A DNA stretch of 64,000 nt, taken from Alcanivorax quisquiliarum. Its GTDB lineage: Bacteria; Pseudomonadota; Gammaproteobacteria; Pseudomonadales; Alcanivoracaceae. The notes under the pieces were generated by a model. It was not told the origin of the DNA, searched no databases, and worked only from the letters and a program-made list of their open reading frames with translations. Below, one piece after another: positions 45,417-54,354 of the stretch. Each line of letters opens with the position of its first letter. Position 1 is the stretch's first letter. The translations under genes and the position numbers were made by a program. The DNA lies in contig NZ_JALKII010000006.1 in NCBI RefSeq assembly GCF_023051175.1, positions 165,686 to 229,685 of the forward strand, read 5' to 3'.

Positions 45417-46366
45417 GAGGCCATCGCTCGTTCTTGTGATGAATTATTCTGTACCCGCAAATGTGCGAGCTGCTCACGGTGCGCACCTTGATCGACAGCC
45501 TGGGCAAATTCACGCAGCGCAGCGGCGATCTCATCTGCATGGCTGAGCATCACCCAATGGGTGGCATCCAGATCACGCCGAAACAGCTCCGGCACCCACT
45601 CATGCAGATCATCAAACAGCATGGTGCCAACGTAGTTGTCACCTGTCGGCACGATCAGCTGTACCGGGCATTGCGCGTGGCGCGGCTCGGGTCGCAACAG
45701 CTTGTTCACGAAATTGGCGCGATACAGCCATACACCATAGCTGCCATCGTCGGTTTGCGTCGGATTGGGCTCAGGTTCTTGCACCCCTTCCCTCTTCTCC
45801 AGATACACCGGCCAGAAGCGACCAGCAACCGTGCGCCATACCAGCTCCGGCATGAACGGTGCCTGGAAAAACCAGATGTACCAGGAGCTGAATGTCTGCC
45901 GGAACAGATCCCGCCGCGCCGTACGGGTGTGCCCGCGCAGCCGCTTGCGCATCCAGAAACCCATGTGATCCAGGCTCGGGCCGGAGATCGTCGTGTAAGA
46001 GAGAATGCGCTCGTTGAGCGGCGCCGTGGTCACCGATTCCCAGCTCTGGATGGAGCCCCAATCGTGCGCGGCCAGATGAAAATCACGGCCTGGCAGCACC
46101 GCGTCCACGACAGTGGCCAGATCCTGTGCCAATTTTGGCATACGGTAGGCGCGGCGGCCTCGCGGCCGGTCGGATTCGCCCGCACCGCGCACGTCATAGG
46201 CCACCACATAAAATTCATCCGCCAGGCGCTCCGCCACCGGCGCCCAGACGCGGTGGTTGTCAGGGTACCCGTGAACCAGCACCAATGGGGTGTGGCCAGG
46301 ATCGCCCCAAGTGTAAACTTGTAGCCCTATATCACCAGATTGCACGCGGTAGCGACTACTGTGCAT
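45413..46366 (-). CDS. Alpha/beta hydrolase (epoxide hydrolase-like)
   Basis: 317 residues. The oxyanion motif HGYPDN (~33-38), the nucleophile elbow AAHDWGS with Asp, an acid in the C-terminal half and the His in THWVMLSHADE are present. An Asp nucleophile is typical of epoxide hydrolases and haloalkane dehalogenases rather than esterases. Its start is preceded by a duplicated ribosome-binding site and short upstream frame. First gene of a pair with the PF10118 protein. Confidence 0.9.
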   Translation of the reverse strand: MHSSRYRVQSGDIGLQVYTWGDPGHTPLVLVHGYPDNHRVWAPVAERLADEFYVVAYDVRGAGESDRPRGRRAYRMPKLAQDLATVVDAVLPGRDFHLAAHDWGSIQSWESVTTAPLNERILSYTTISGPSLDHMGFWMRKRLRGHTRTARRDLFRQTFSSWYIWFFQAPFMPELVWRTVAGRFWPVYLEKREGVQEPEPNPTQTDDGSYGVWLYRANFVNKLLRPEPRHAQCPVQLIVPTGDNYVGTMLFDDLHEWVPELFRRDLDATHWVMLSHADEIAAALREFAQAVDQGAHREQLAHLRVQNNSSQERAMAS

Positions 46367-46396
46367 GAGAGCCTCCGTCAGGCATGAGAGCCTCCC
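46356..46396 (-). promoter_or_regulatory. Duplicated ribosome-binding site with nine-codon upstream frame
   Basis: GGAGGCTCTCATG occurs twice in tandem before the hydrolase. The upstream ATG at 46385 opens a nine-codon frame (MPDGGSHAQ) that stops at 46356, past the main start at 46366. Ribosomes engaging the first site would therefore translate over the real start, so the duplication could lower or couple expression. The rest of the gap up to the START gene holds no gene. Confidence 0.55.
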
Positions 46397-46741
46397 TCAG
46401 TTATCAGTGCGGCCCTTTCAATTCTTTTTCACGCGACATTTTTCATGTGGCGTGGCTTTTCATGTGGCGTGCCTTCGTCACGCTGCACGCCTTTTTTACA
46501 AGGCGCGCCTTGGGCAAAGCTGGCGCGTAAATTTGATTACATTACAAACCGCGCCATTATTCAATGTAACAGAAGGCGTTTTACTCTGGCCTAGCGGCCA
46601 ATACAGTGCAAGTCATTCCGGGTCATTAGCACGTTGCGCGGCGGCCGTCATTACCTCACTCGGCCGCTCACCGTTATGCTTCCGCTTTTTCCGCAGCGGC
46701 CTCACGCCCGCACTCACCCGCATGACATGGACGGAAGCAAT

Positions 46742-47449
46742 ATGATTTACAGATTCAGCCTCGCTTTGCTGGTATGGCTGGCCGCGTTCACGCTGCCGGC
46801 TGTTGCAGAAGAAGAATGGGAGACCATGCGCACTGCCAGCGAACGTGGCGAGGTGAGCACCTGGGTGCGCACCGTGCCGGGCAATGCCATCAAAGCATTT
46901 CGTGGCGTTGTCGAAGTGCCACATTCGATGTTGACCGCGCTCGCCGTGCTCAGCGATGTGCCGAATTTCCCCGCCTGGGTTTTCCAGTGCCACGCTGCCG
47001 AGCAGCATGAGAGCCGGGGGCCGGAGCACTCGCGTGTGATGATCAAGGGCATCTGGCCGGTGTCCGACCGTGACGTGATCGTGCGCAGCCGGCTTGAACA
47101 AGACCCGGAGACATTCGCACTGACGATCCATTCCGAGGCAACCGACGCAGTGCTACCGCCACAGTCTGGCTATGTGCGGCTGCCAGCGCTGAACAATATT
47201 TTCCGGATCGAGCCGCTGGCTGATGGCTGGAGCCGCATCACCTTCCAGACCTTCGTTGATCCGGGCGGTGCGATTCCGGCCTGGCTGGCCAACTTCGTTG
47301 CCACCCGTGCGCCACTGACCACACTCACCGGCATGAAGGCGCAGATGGAAAATACGGCCTACCAGATCAGCGCCCTGAGCGAGCTCCCGGCAACGCTGCC
47401 CGGCACTGCCGACATCATCGTGCCGGAGGCTCATCAACGCCGCCGATAA
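46742..47449 (+). CDS. Secreted START/SRPBCC domain protein
   Basis: 235 residues. A signal peptide ends at PAVAEEE, then a START-like fold (~25-215), with the ligand-pocket motif ALAVLSDVPNFPAWVFQCHAAEQ and GIWPVSDRDVIVRSR. Bacterial members of this family bind lipid or hydrophobic ligands. The ATG at 46742 follows GGAAG. A periplasmic location is inferred from the signal peptide. Confidence 0.83.
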   Translation: MIYRFSLALLVWLAAFTLPAVAEEEWETMRTASERGEVSTWVRTVPGNAIKAFRGVVEVPHSMLTALAVLSDVPNFPAWVFQCHAAEQHESRGPEHSRVMIKGIWPVSDRDVIVRSRLEQDPETFALTIHSEATDAVLPPQSGYVRLPALNNIFRIEPLADGWSRITFQTFVDPGGAIPAWLANFVATRAPLTTLTGMKAQMENTAYQISALSELPATLPGTADIIVPEAHQRRR

Positions 47450-47459
47450 ATTCCGGCAG

Positions 47460-47500
47460 AAAAAACAGACCCCGGCGGATGTCTCCGGCCGGGGCCTGTA
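47460..47500 (-). terminator. Intrinsic terminator downstream of amtB
   Basis: On the minus strand a stem built on CAGnCCCCGG / CCGGGGnCTG is followed by a T-run. It lies about 60 bases past the amtB stop and also just after the START gene on the other strand. Confidence 0.8.
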
Positions 47501-47560
47501 TGGCCGGGCTTCGGCAAACGGTGGCTATCCACCGCCCTGCTGCCAATACCCCTGCCAGTG

Positions 47561-48823
47561 TTATTTGTTCACGAACTCCGGGTACGCCTCCATGCCGCAC
47601 TCGGCCACATCGACGCCGGCGCGTTCTTCCTCCGGGTCAACGCGCAGGCCGAAGCAGAATTTCAGCCCGCCCCAGACGATCAAGCTGATGCCGAACACCC
47701 AGGCGAAGATGGTCAGCGCTCCGACAATCTGGCCGACCCAGGTGGCATCCACGTTGGTCAGCGGCACCAGCATCAGGCCGAGCACACCGCAGGTGCCATG
47801 CACCGAAATAGCACCGACGGGATCATCGATCTTCAGCCGATCCAGCAGCAGAATGCTGAACACCACCAGCACCCCGCCCGCCATCCCGAACAACGTGGCT
47901 TGCAGCGCAGAAGGAGTGGCAGCTTCGGCAGTGATGGTCACCAGGCCCGCCAGCGCACCATTGAGAATCATGGTCAGATCCGCTTTGCCGAACAGCAGCC
48001 GTGCGGTGATCATAGCTGCCACCGCGCCACCCGCCGCTGCGGTGTTGGTGTTGAGGAACACCATCGCCACACTATGGGCCGAGGCCATGTCGGCCACTTT
48101 CAGCACCGAGCCGCCATTGAAACCGAACCAGCCCATCCACAGGATCAAGGTGCCCAGTGTTGCCAGCGGCAGGTTCGCGCCGGGGATGGCATTGATCTTG
48201 CCATCCGGGCCATATTTGCCCTGCCGCGGGCCGAGCAGCAGCACCCCGGCCAGCGCCGCCGACGCACCCGCCAGATGTACGATGCCGGCGCCGGCAAAAT
48301 CACTGAAGCCCAAGTCACCGAGATTGAACAGCCCGAACAATACATCCTTGCCGCCCCAGGTCCAGCCGCCCTCGACGGGATAGATCAGCGCTGTCATGAA
48401 CACCACAAACAGCAGGAACGGCCACAGCTTCATGCGCTCGGCCACAGCGCCGGAAATGATCGAGCAGGCGGTGGCCACAAACACCACCTGAAAGAAGAAA
48501 TCAGCCGGTGTCGCATAGCGGGTATCGCCATCGAATCCGGCGGCCTGCGACGCGGCCAGCTCGGCGCCGTGATCGAACAGCCCGATACCGCTCAAAAACA
48601 GATCACCGCCGTACATGATCGCGTACCCGCAAACCAGGTACATCAGGCAGGCGATGGAGAACAGCCCGATATTCTTGGCCAGAATTTCAGTGGTATTGCG
48701 AGCCCGCACCAGGCCCGCCTCCAGCATGGCGAAGCCGCCGGCCATCCACATGACCAGCGCGCCGCACAGCACCAGATACAGAGTATTGAGCCCGAACTGC
48801 AGCTCAAGGACATGGTTTTCCAC
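47561..48823 (-). CDS. amtB: Ammonium transporter
   Basis: 420 residues. The start is GTG, with GGAGGG seven bases before it. Transporter motifs include the near-N-terminal MWMAGGFAMLEAGLVR, GWTWGG and HGTCGVLGL with the pore His. There is no cleaved signal, as in the shorter AmtB type whose first helix is in the mature protein. It conducts ammonium and is gated by GlnK, encoded just upstream in the same operon. Confidence 0.94.
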   Translation of the reverse strand: MENHVLELQFGLNTLYLVLCGALVMWMAGGFAMLEAGLVRARNTTEILAKNIGLFSIACLMYLVCGYAIMYGGDLFLSGIGLFDHGAELAASQAAGFDGDTRYATPADFFFQVVFVATACSIISGAVAERMKLWPFLLFVVFMTALIYPVEGGWTWGGKDVLFGLFNLGDLGFSDFAGAGIVHLAGASAALAGVLLLGPRQGKYGPDGKINAIPGANLPLATLGTLILWMGWFGFNGGSVLKVADMASAHSVAMVFLNTNTAAAGGAVAAMITARLLFGKADLTMILNGALAGLVTITAEAATPSALQATLFGMAGGVLVVFSILLLDRLKIDDPVGAISVHGTCGVLGLMLVPLTNVDATWVGQIVGALTIFAWVFGISLIVWGGLKFCFGLRVDPEEERAGVDVAECGMEAYPEFVNK

Positions 48824-48887
48824 AATGTAACCCTCCGCGTGACGATGAGTCTCAACTTTCCAGGCATGGATCGTTATTGACGGTGGT

Positions 48888-49301
<414 letters not shown>

Positions 49302-49337
49302 TCAGCGGCGGGTTCACACCCGCTACGCCTGCTTTGA

Positions 49338-49356
49338 TTTGCACGATCCATGCCTG
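49338..49356 (-). promoter_or_regulatory. Candidate sigma-54 promoter of glnK-amtB
   Basis: On the minus strand the sequence AGGCATGGATCGTGCAA has the invariant GG and GC separated by ten bases, as in -24/-12 promoters (TGGCAC-N5-TTGCA). It departs from consensus at about three other positions. A GCACCA-type half-site reading TGGTGC lies about 100 bases further upstream (49459-49464), where NtrC enhancers usually sit. The intergenic region up to ubiK contains no other gene. NtrC control of glnK is common. Confidence 0.55.
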
Positions 49357-49553
49357 TTTGAAATCGCACGCAAAATCAGAGGGTTGAACAACCGCCCCGC
49401 GCATTTGCCCAAGGCGGCCGGGCCATTATAGCGCACAGTTTTTCTGCGCTCTCCAAAATGGTGCACGCGTCGCACGAGCCAGCCCAGACTGCCGGTGGCT
49501 CCTGCTGCCTAACGGCGCTAACATGGCAGCTCCCACAGTATCAGGCTTTATCC

Positions 49554-49802
49554 ATGAATGACTTGCCTCTGATCGATCGAATCGTCGCTGAAATCAGCCA
49601 GCGCCTGCCGGCCGGGCTGGGCGAGCTGCGCGGCGAGGTGGAGCGCAACGTGCAAGCAGTGCTACGCGAAGCAATCAGCCGCCTTGATCTTGTCAGCCGC
49701 GAGGAATTCGATCTGCAAACGCAGGTGCTTGCACGCACCCGGCAGAAACTGGAAGCACTGGAGCGGGAGCTCGGCGCCATGGAGCGCGACACCGGCCACT
49801 GA
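49554..49802 (+). CDS. ubiK: UbiK ubiquinone biosynthesis accessory factor
   Basis: 82 residues of the BMFP/UbiK (YqiC) family, with an amphipathic first half (RIVAEISQRLPAGLGELRGEV) and a C-terminal coiled coil rich in Leu, Gln and Arg (QTQVLARTRQKLEALERELGAME). It helps the Ubi complex assemble. The stop overlaps the next gene's ATG (TGATG), so the ankyrin gene is translationally coupled. Confidence 0.9.
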   Translation: MNDLPLIDRIVAEISQRLPAGLGELRGEVERNVQAVLREAISRLDLVSREEFDLQTQVLARTRQKLEALERELGAMERDTGH

Positions 49803-51643
49803 TGCCCGCCTTTTCTCTCTTTTTTCTCCCGCCCGGCTCTTTTCTCAAGTGCCTCCTTGTTTGTCTGGCACTGTGGCAAACACCGCAGGCGGCTGCCTTT
49901 ACGGTCGGCGAGCTTGCGCCCTGGTTGCCCAACATCACCATCACCGAGCTACAGCATCAGCTCACCGCCGCGCCAGATATCGACGCTCAAGATGCGCAAG
50001 GCCGCACCTTGCTGGATCATGCGTTATGCACGGCGCCAGCTCTGGTGCCGGTGTTGCTCGACGCCGGCGCAGGCACCGGGCACCGCGATGCGCAAGGCGG
50101 CCAGGCACTGCACCGGTTGATGCGCTGCCAACACCCGCCGCAGCACGCCGATGCCGCCCGGCTGGTGGAAATATTGCTCGACAGCGGGCTGTCACCGGAC
50201 GAGGCAGACAACAACGGCCGCACTCCGCTGCATCACAGCCTGGCGCAGCTGGGTGATGGCAGCGGCGCAGTCCATCTTTATCGCGACGCCGCACTACTGA
50301 TGCTTGCGCGGGGCGCCGATCCCGCGTTGCCGGACGCTCACGGCATCACGGCGCTGCACTTGTCCGTTGCCGAGCGCGATGGCCAGATCACCGCCCTGAT
50401 ACTGGATAGCGGCGCAGAGGTTGACCCACGCGATGCCAGCGGGCGCACACCGCTCTGGTATGCGGCGGCCGGCCGCCACAATACGGTCCCGTGGGAAATG
50501 CTGCTTGAGGCGGGTGCCGACACGACCTTGCCCGCATTACGCAGTCGCGTGCTGGCCGCCGGCTCGCCGAGAAAAACAGCGCAACTGTTGCGCGCTGATC
50601 CGGGCTGGGTGCTGCCCACCGACGACGCGCTGGCGCAACTTTTCCAGGCTCTGCCGGACGGCCTGCCCGTCTCGCAGCTGGAAACGCTCTACCACAGCGG
50701 CGCCTCGCCGCAGCGGATCACCCAGGGCCTGACACAACAGGCGGCCACACTGATGCCCACCCTGTTACAACAAGGCTTTTCCGCTCAGGCCCAGTGGCTG
50801 CTCGAACACGCCCTCGCCGCCACTGAGCGCCGCGAGATTCACGACAACCTTGTGCTCAATAACAGCCTTGAGCGGGGAAGCAGCGCTGAGCGAAGAGACA
50901 GCCTTGGGCACTACAGCAGCCCCGAACACCAGGCCCTGCTGCTGGCCATCATCCGCAGCGGAGATCTCGGCCTCACGCGCCGCCTGTTCGACGCCGGCCT
51001 CCCCGTTACCCAGCCCGAAGACGCCATGGCCGCCGCCCTGGCGACAGACCGGTTGCCACTGGTACAGCTGGTTGCCAGCCACCTGCCGGAACAACCACCG
51101 CAGCACGCCTGGCTGCTCCATTACATCCAGTACGGCGGCACCCAGCCAGCCATGGTGGAATGGCTGATTCTCGACGGCACCGACCTCAATGCGGCCGACG
51201 CCGACGGCAACACAGCGCTACTGCACGCCGCCCATCAAGGCAATCATGCGCTGGTAAAACTGATGCTCGATCACGGTGCCGACCCGACCCTGGTCAACCA
51301 CAGCGGCTGCGACCTGCGCTGCTATTACCGCCCGCCCCCGCCAGCAGCCACCTCGCTGCCACAACTGGACCACACCCCAGCGGCATTTTTCCTGCTCGCA
51401 TTCAGCGCCGCACTGATACTTTATTTTGCCCTCGCCGCCCGGCAGCTGCGCCGCCGCCAGCCGCTACTGCGCCTGACCATCGCGCTGCTGGCCGCGCTGG
51501 GTGTCGCGCTGGCTGCCAGCGCGTCACTGTTCTATCAATGCCAGCCCTGCCTGGCCAAAGGAGACGCACAATTCTGGCTGACGCTGGCCGCCACTACCCT
51601 GCTCGCCGCACTGGCCATGCTCTACGCGCTGCGTCGCCGATAA
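49802..51643 (+). CDS. Ankyrin-repeat membrane protein
   Basis: 613 residues. An N-terminal signal or anchor (~12-33) is followed by ankyrin repeats, clearest at ~60-95 (AQDAQGRTLLDHAL), ~138-260 (NNGRTPLHHSLAQL, AHGITALHLSVAE, ASGRTPLWYAAA), and ~465-505 (ADGNTALLHAAHQGNHALVKLMLDHGADP). The C-terminal ~110 residues hold about three hydrophobic helices with a Cys-rich turn (YQCQPC). The arrangement places the repeats outside the cytoplasm. Translationally coupled to ubiK. Function unknown; a protein-interaction scaffold is the usual guess. Confidence 0.85.
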   Translation: MPAFSLFFLPPGSFLKCLLVCLALWQTPQAAAFTVGELAPWLPNITITELQHQLTAAPDIDAQDAQGRTLLDHALCTAPALVPVLLDAGAGTGHRDAQGGQALHRLMRCQHPPQHADAARLVEILLDSGLSPDEADNNGRTPLHHSLAQLGDGSGAVHLYRDAALLMLARGADPALPDAHGITALHLSVAERDGQITALILDSGAEVDPRDASGRTPLWYAAAGRHNTVPWEMLLEAGADTTLPALRSRVLAAGSPRKTAQLLRADPGWVLPTDDALAQLFQALPDGLPVSQLETLYHSGASPQRITQGLTQQAATLMPTLLQQGFSAQAQWLLEHALAATERREIHDNLVLNNSLERGSSAERRDSLGHYSSPEHQALLLAIIRSGDLGLTRRLFDAGLPVTQPEDAMAAALATDRLPLVQLVASHLPEQPPQHAWLLHYIQYGGTQPAMVEWLILDGTDLNAADADGNTALLHAAHQGNHALVKLMLDHGADPTLVNHSGCDLRCYYRPPPPAATSLPQLDHTPAAFFLLAFSAALILYFALAARQLRRRQPLLRLTIALLAALGVALAASASLFYQCQPCLAKGDAQFWLTLAATTLLAALAMLYALRRR

Positions 51644-52127
51644 CCGGCAGCCTGCCGCATAATGACTTCCCGGCTTCAGCTACGAGCGCGTAGCCGTCGG
51701 GCCGTCACCGCCCTGCTGTTGTGTTCATACCGGCCTTGCCCGGCTCAGTAGGGCACTCGGCTCGGGCAGGCATGAGCCGGTGCCGCTTCGCTCGACCCAC
51801 TGGCCACGTTCCGCACGCCGTATCGCCAATCACTGATAGCTCTTGCAAGCAACCAGGCTCCTGTTCCGGCTGCGAGCGCGTAGGCAGCGGGCCGCCAGAA
51901 CCCAACTGCTTTATTCATGCCGGCCTGCCCGGATCAGAGAAGGCACTCGGTTCTGGCTGGCACGGCGGGGCGCAGTGCCGCACACCGCGCAGGGCATATT
52001 CTGTGCGTCGCCAATGGCTGACAGTTTTTGAGGGCAATCGCTTACCTGTTTCCAAGGGGATTACGTACAGCGATGAGCGCCGGTTTCGCTAGACTGGCGG
52101 CAAGCAGGCGGGGTTAACGGAGCCAGG
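51644..52127. repeat. Gene-free region with a ~190-base diverged tandem duplication
   Basis: Copy 1 starts at about 51672 and copy 2 at about 51866. Both carry GGCT(T/G)C..GAGCGCGTAG, TTCAT-CCGGCC, GGCACTCGG, and ATTGGCGA-type CGCCAAT/GCCAAT ends, in the same order. The unit is 190 to 195 bases. No gene is evident in the gap before comM, and the short frames here follow the repeat. Confidence 0.75.
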
Positions 52128-53627
52128 ATGGCCAGCACTTCCTTATTGCATACACGCGCACAGCTCGGCCTGGAATCCGTGGCCGTGCAGGTGGAAACCC
52201 ATCTCTCTGGTGGGTTGCCGGCATTTTCTATCGTCGGGATGCCGGAAACGGCGGTGAAAGAAAGCCGCGACCGGGTGCGCTCGGCGCTGCTGAACAGCCG
52301 CTTCGAATTTCCGCAGCGGCGAATCACTGTCAATCTCGCGCCGGCCGACTTGCCCAAAGCCGGCGGGCTGTTTGATCTGCCGATCGCGCTGGGCATTCTT
52401 CACGCCAGCGGCCAGCTGACGCTTCAGGCACCCGGCGAGATTGAGCTATTGGGCGAGTTGGCCCTGAATGGCGCCTTGCGCCCCGGCAAAGGCGTGCTGC
52501 CAGCAGCGCTGGCCGCAGCGCGTGCCGGCCGCTGCCTGATCCTGCCCGCCGAGAATGCCGCCGAAGCCGCGCTGGGAGGTGGCACTGTCTATGGCGCGGC
52601 AACACTGCTTGACGTGTGCGCCCACCTGCAACGCATCACGCTCCTCCAGCCCACACCGGCGGCGACACCGCCGCCCGCACTCGATAGCGGGCCGTGCCTC
52701 GCTGATGTACGCGGGCAAGTGCAGGGGCGGCGAGCGCTGGAGGTGGCCGCCGCCGGCGGCCACTCACTGCTGCTGTGTGGGCCGCCGGGCAGCGGCAAGA
52801 GCATGTTGGCGGAGCGCTTGCCAAGCTTGCTGCCTCCGCTTGATGAAACGCAGGCGCTGACGGTTGCCGCCATTCATTCGCTGCAAACACCGCGGCCGTT
52901 GAGCGTATTCCGCCTGCCGCCGTTCCGGGCGCCCCATCACACCGCCTCTGCCATTGCCCTGACCGGAGGTGGCGCACAGCCGCGCCCCGGCGAGATTTCA
53001 CTGGCGCATCACGGGGTACTGTTTCTGGACGAGTTACCGGAATTCGATCGCCGCCTGCTGGAATCCTTGCGTGAACCGCTGGAGGCCGGCGAAATTCATA
53101 TCGCCCGAGCTGCTCGCAGCGCATGTTTTCCGGCCCGCTTCCAACTGATCGCCGCGATGAATCCCTGCCCCTGCGGCTGGCTCGGCGATCCACGACGCAG
53201 CTGTGGTTATGTATGCGAGAAAGCGCGGCGCTACCAACAGAAAATTTCCGGGCCGCTGCTGGATCGGATTGATCTGCACGTGCAGGTCAGCGCGCTCTCG
53301 CCTACCGAGCTGATCAATGCACCCGCCGGCGAGCCCAGCCACGCGGTGCGTGAACGCGTGGTCGCGGCACGCGCCCGGCAATTCGCCCGCCAGGGCATGC
53401 TCAACCAGGCGCTGCCGGGCAACGCGCTGGGCGATGTGTTGCAGCAACACCGGCGCTGGCTGGAACAGGCGGTTGAACGCCTCGGGTTATCTGCGCGGGC
53501 GCTTTATCGGCTACTCAAAGTGGCGCGCACGCTGGCTGATCTCGCTGGCAATGAGCAGGTAGACCACACTGCCCTGCGCGAGGCGCTCGCCTATCGGGCC
53601 GCAGAACCGTCTGGCCCGCCAGGCTGA
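52128..53627 (+). CDS. comM: YifB/ComM family Mg-chelatase-like AAA+ ATPase
   Basis: 499 residues: an N-terminal ChlI-like domain (~1-125), the AAA+ core with Walker A GPPGSGKS (~219-226), Walker B FLDELPEF, and a C-terminal domain with the Cys-rich CPCGWLGDP...CGY. ComM is a branch-migration helicase that helps natural transformation and recombination. Length is standard. Confidence 0.95.
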   Translation: MASTSLLHTRAQLGLESVAVQVETHLSGGLPAFSIVGMPETAVKESRDRVRSALLNSRFEFPQRRITVNLAPADLPKAGGLFDLPIALGILHASGQLTLQAPGEIELLGELALNGALRPGKGVLPAALAAARAGRCLILPAENAAEAALGGGTVYGAATLLDVCAHLQRITLLQPTPAATPPPALDSGPCLADVRGQVQGRRALEVAAAGGHSLLLCGPPGSGKSMLAERLPSLLPPLDETQALTVAAIHSLQTPRPLSVFRLPPFRAPHHTASAIALTGGGAQPRPGEISLAHHGVLFLDELPEFDRRLLESLREPLEAGEIHIARAARSACFPARFQLIAAMNPCPCGWLGDPRRSCGYVCEKARRYQQKISGPLLDRIDLHVQVSALSPTELINAPAGEPSHAVRERVVAARARQFARQGMLNQALPGNALGDVLQQHRRWLEQAVERLGLSARALYRLLKVARTLADLAGNEQVDHTALREALAYRAAEPSGPPG

Positions 53628-53783
53628 ACGCCTGGCGCAAATGCTCCTGCGCCCCCTTTACCCATTCATGGCACATGGCATACTGCCCAGCTGAACCTCG
53701 GTGCAGGAGCCCTGTCTCACACAGCACCCACTGGCTGCAAGGCCAGAACACTACCGAAGCGACCCGGATTGACAGCCACCACG

Positions 53784-54350
53784 ATGACCCAGGACACCGC
53801 TGAACTGATCCTGATAATGATGATTCTGCTATGCGCCGGGCTGCGCTGGCCGCATCGTCACACCTCGGGCATGGCCGCCGGTGACGTGGAAGGCTGGCTG
53901 CTGCTGGCGTTGACTACCGTCACCATGCTGGTGGTGCCTGTGCTCGACGCTGTTGTGCCGTGGCTGGAGTTTGCTGATCTGAGTTTCCATGATGAAGCGG
54001 CCTGGGTGGGGCTGGCGCTGGGCACCAGCGCTCTGTGGCTGTTCTGGCGCGCTCAGGGTGATGTGCGCCGCTCGGCCAGTCTCCAGCAGGTGATCACCTT
54101 CGGCATCTATCGCCACCTGCGCCACCCGATGTACACGGCGATGCTGTTGTGGGCGCTGGCGCAAATCCTGCTGCTGCAAAACTGGCTTGCCGGGCCCGCC
54201 GCAGCGGTCACTTTTCTGCTGGTTTATGTGTTGCGCATGCCGCGGCGAGAACAACGCCTGCTGGAACGCTACGGCTACCGCTATCTGGAATACATGGAGC
54301 GCACCGGCGGCCTGCTGCCCAGGCTGCCCCGCCGGCACGATCAGCGCTGA
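53784..54350 (+). CDS. Isoprenylcysteine carboxyl methyltransferase-like membrane methyltransferase
   Basis: 188 residues, four to five hydrophobic helices. The SAM-binding motif RHLRHPMYTAML and the end motif RREQRLLERYGYRYLEYMERTG mark the ICMT/phospholipid-methyltransferase family. Its substrate in bacteria is usually a small hydrophobic or lipid molecule. The ATG at 53784 is preferred to a TTG at 53769. It converges on the acyl-CoA dehydrogenase gene with only four bases between. Confidence 0.85.
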   Translation: MTQDTAELILIMMILLCAGLRWPHRHTSGMAAGDVEGWLLLALTTVTMLVVPVLDAVVPWLEFADLSFHDEAAWVGLALGTSALWLFWRAQGDVRRSASLQQVITFGIYRHLRHPMYTAMLLWALAQILLLQNWLAGPAAAVTFLLVYVLRMPRREQRLLERYGYRYLEYMERTGGLLPRLPRRHDQR

Positions 54351-54354
54351 GCGC

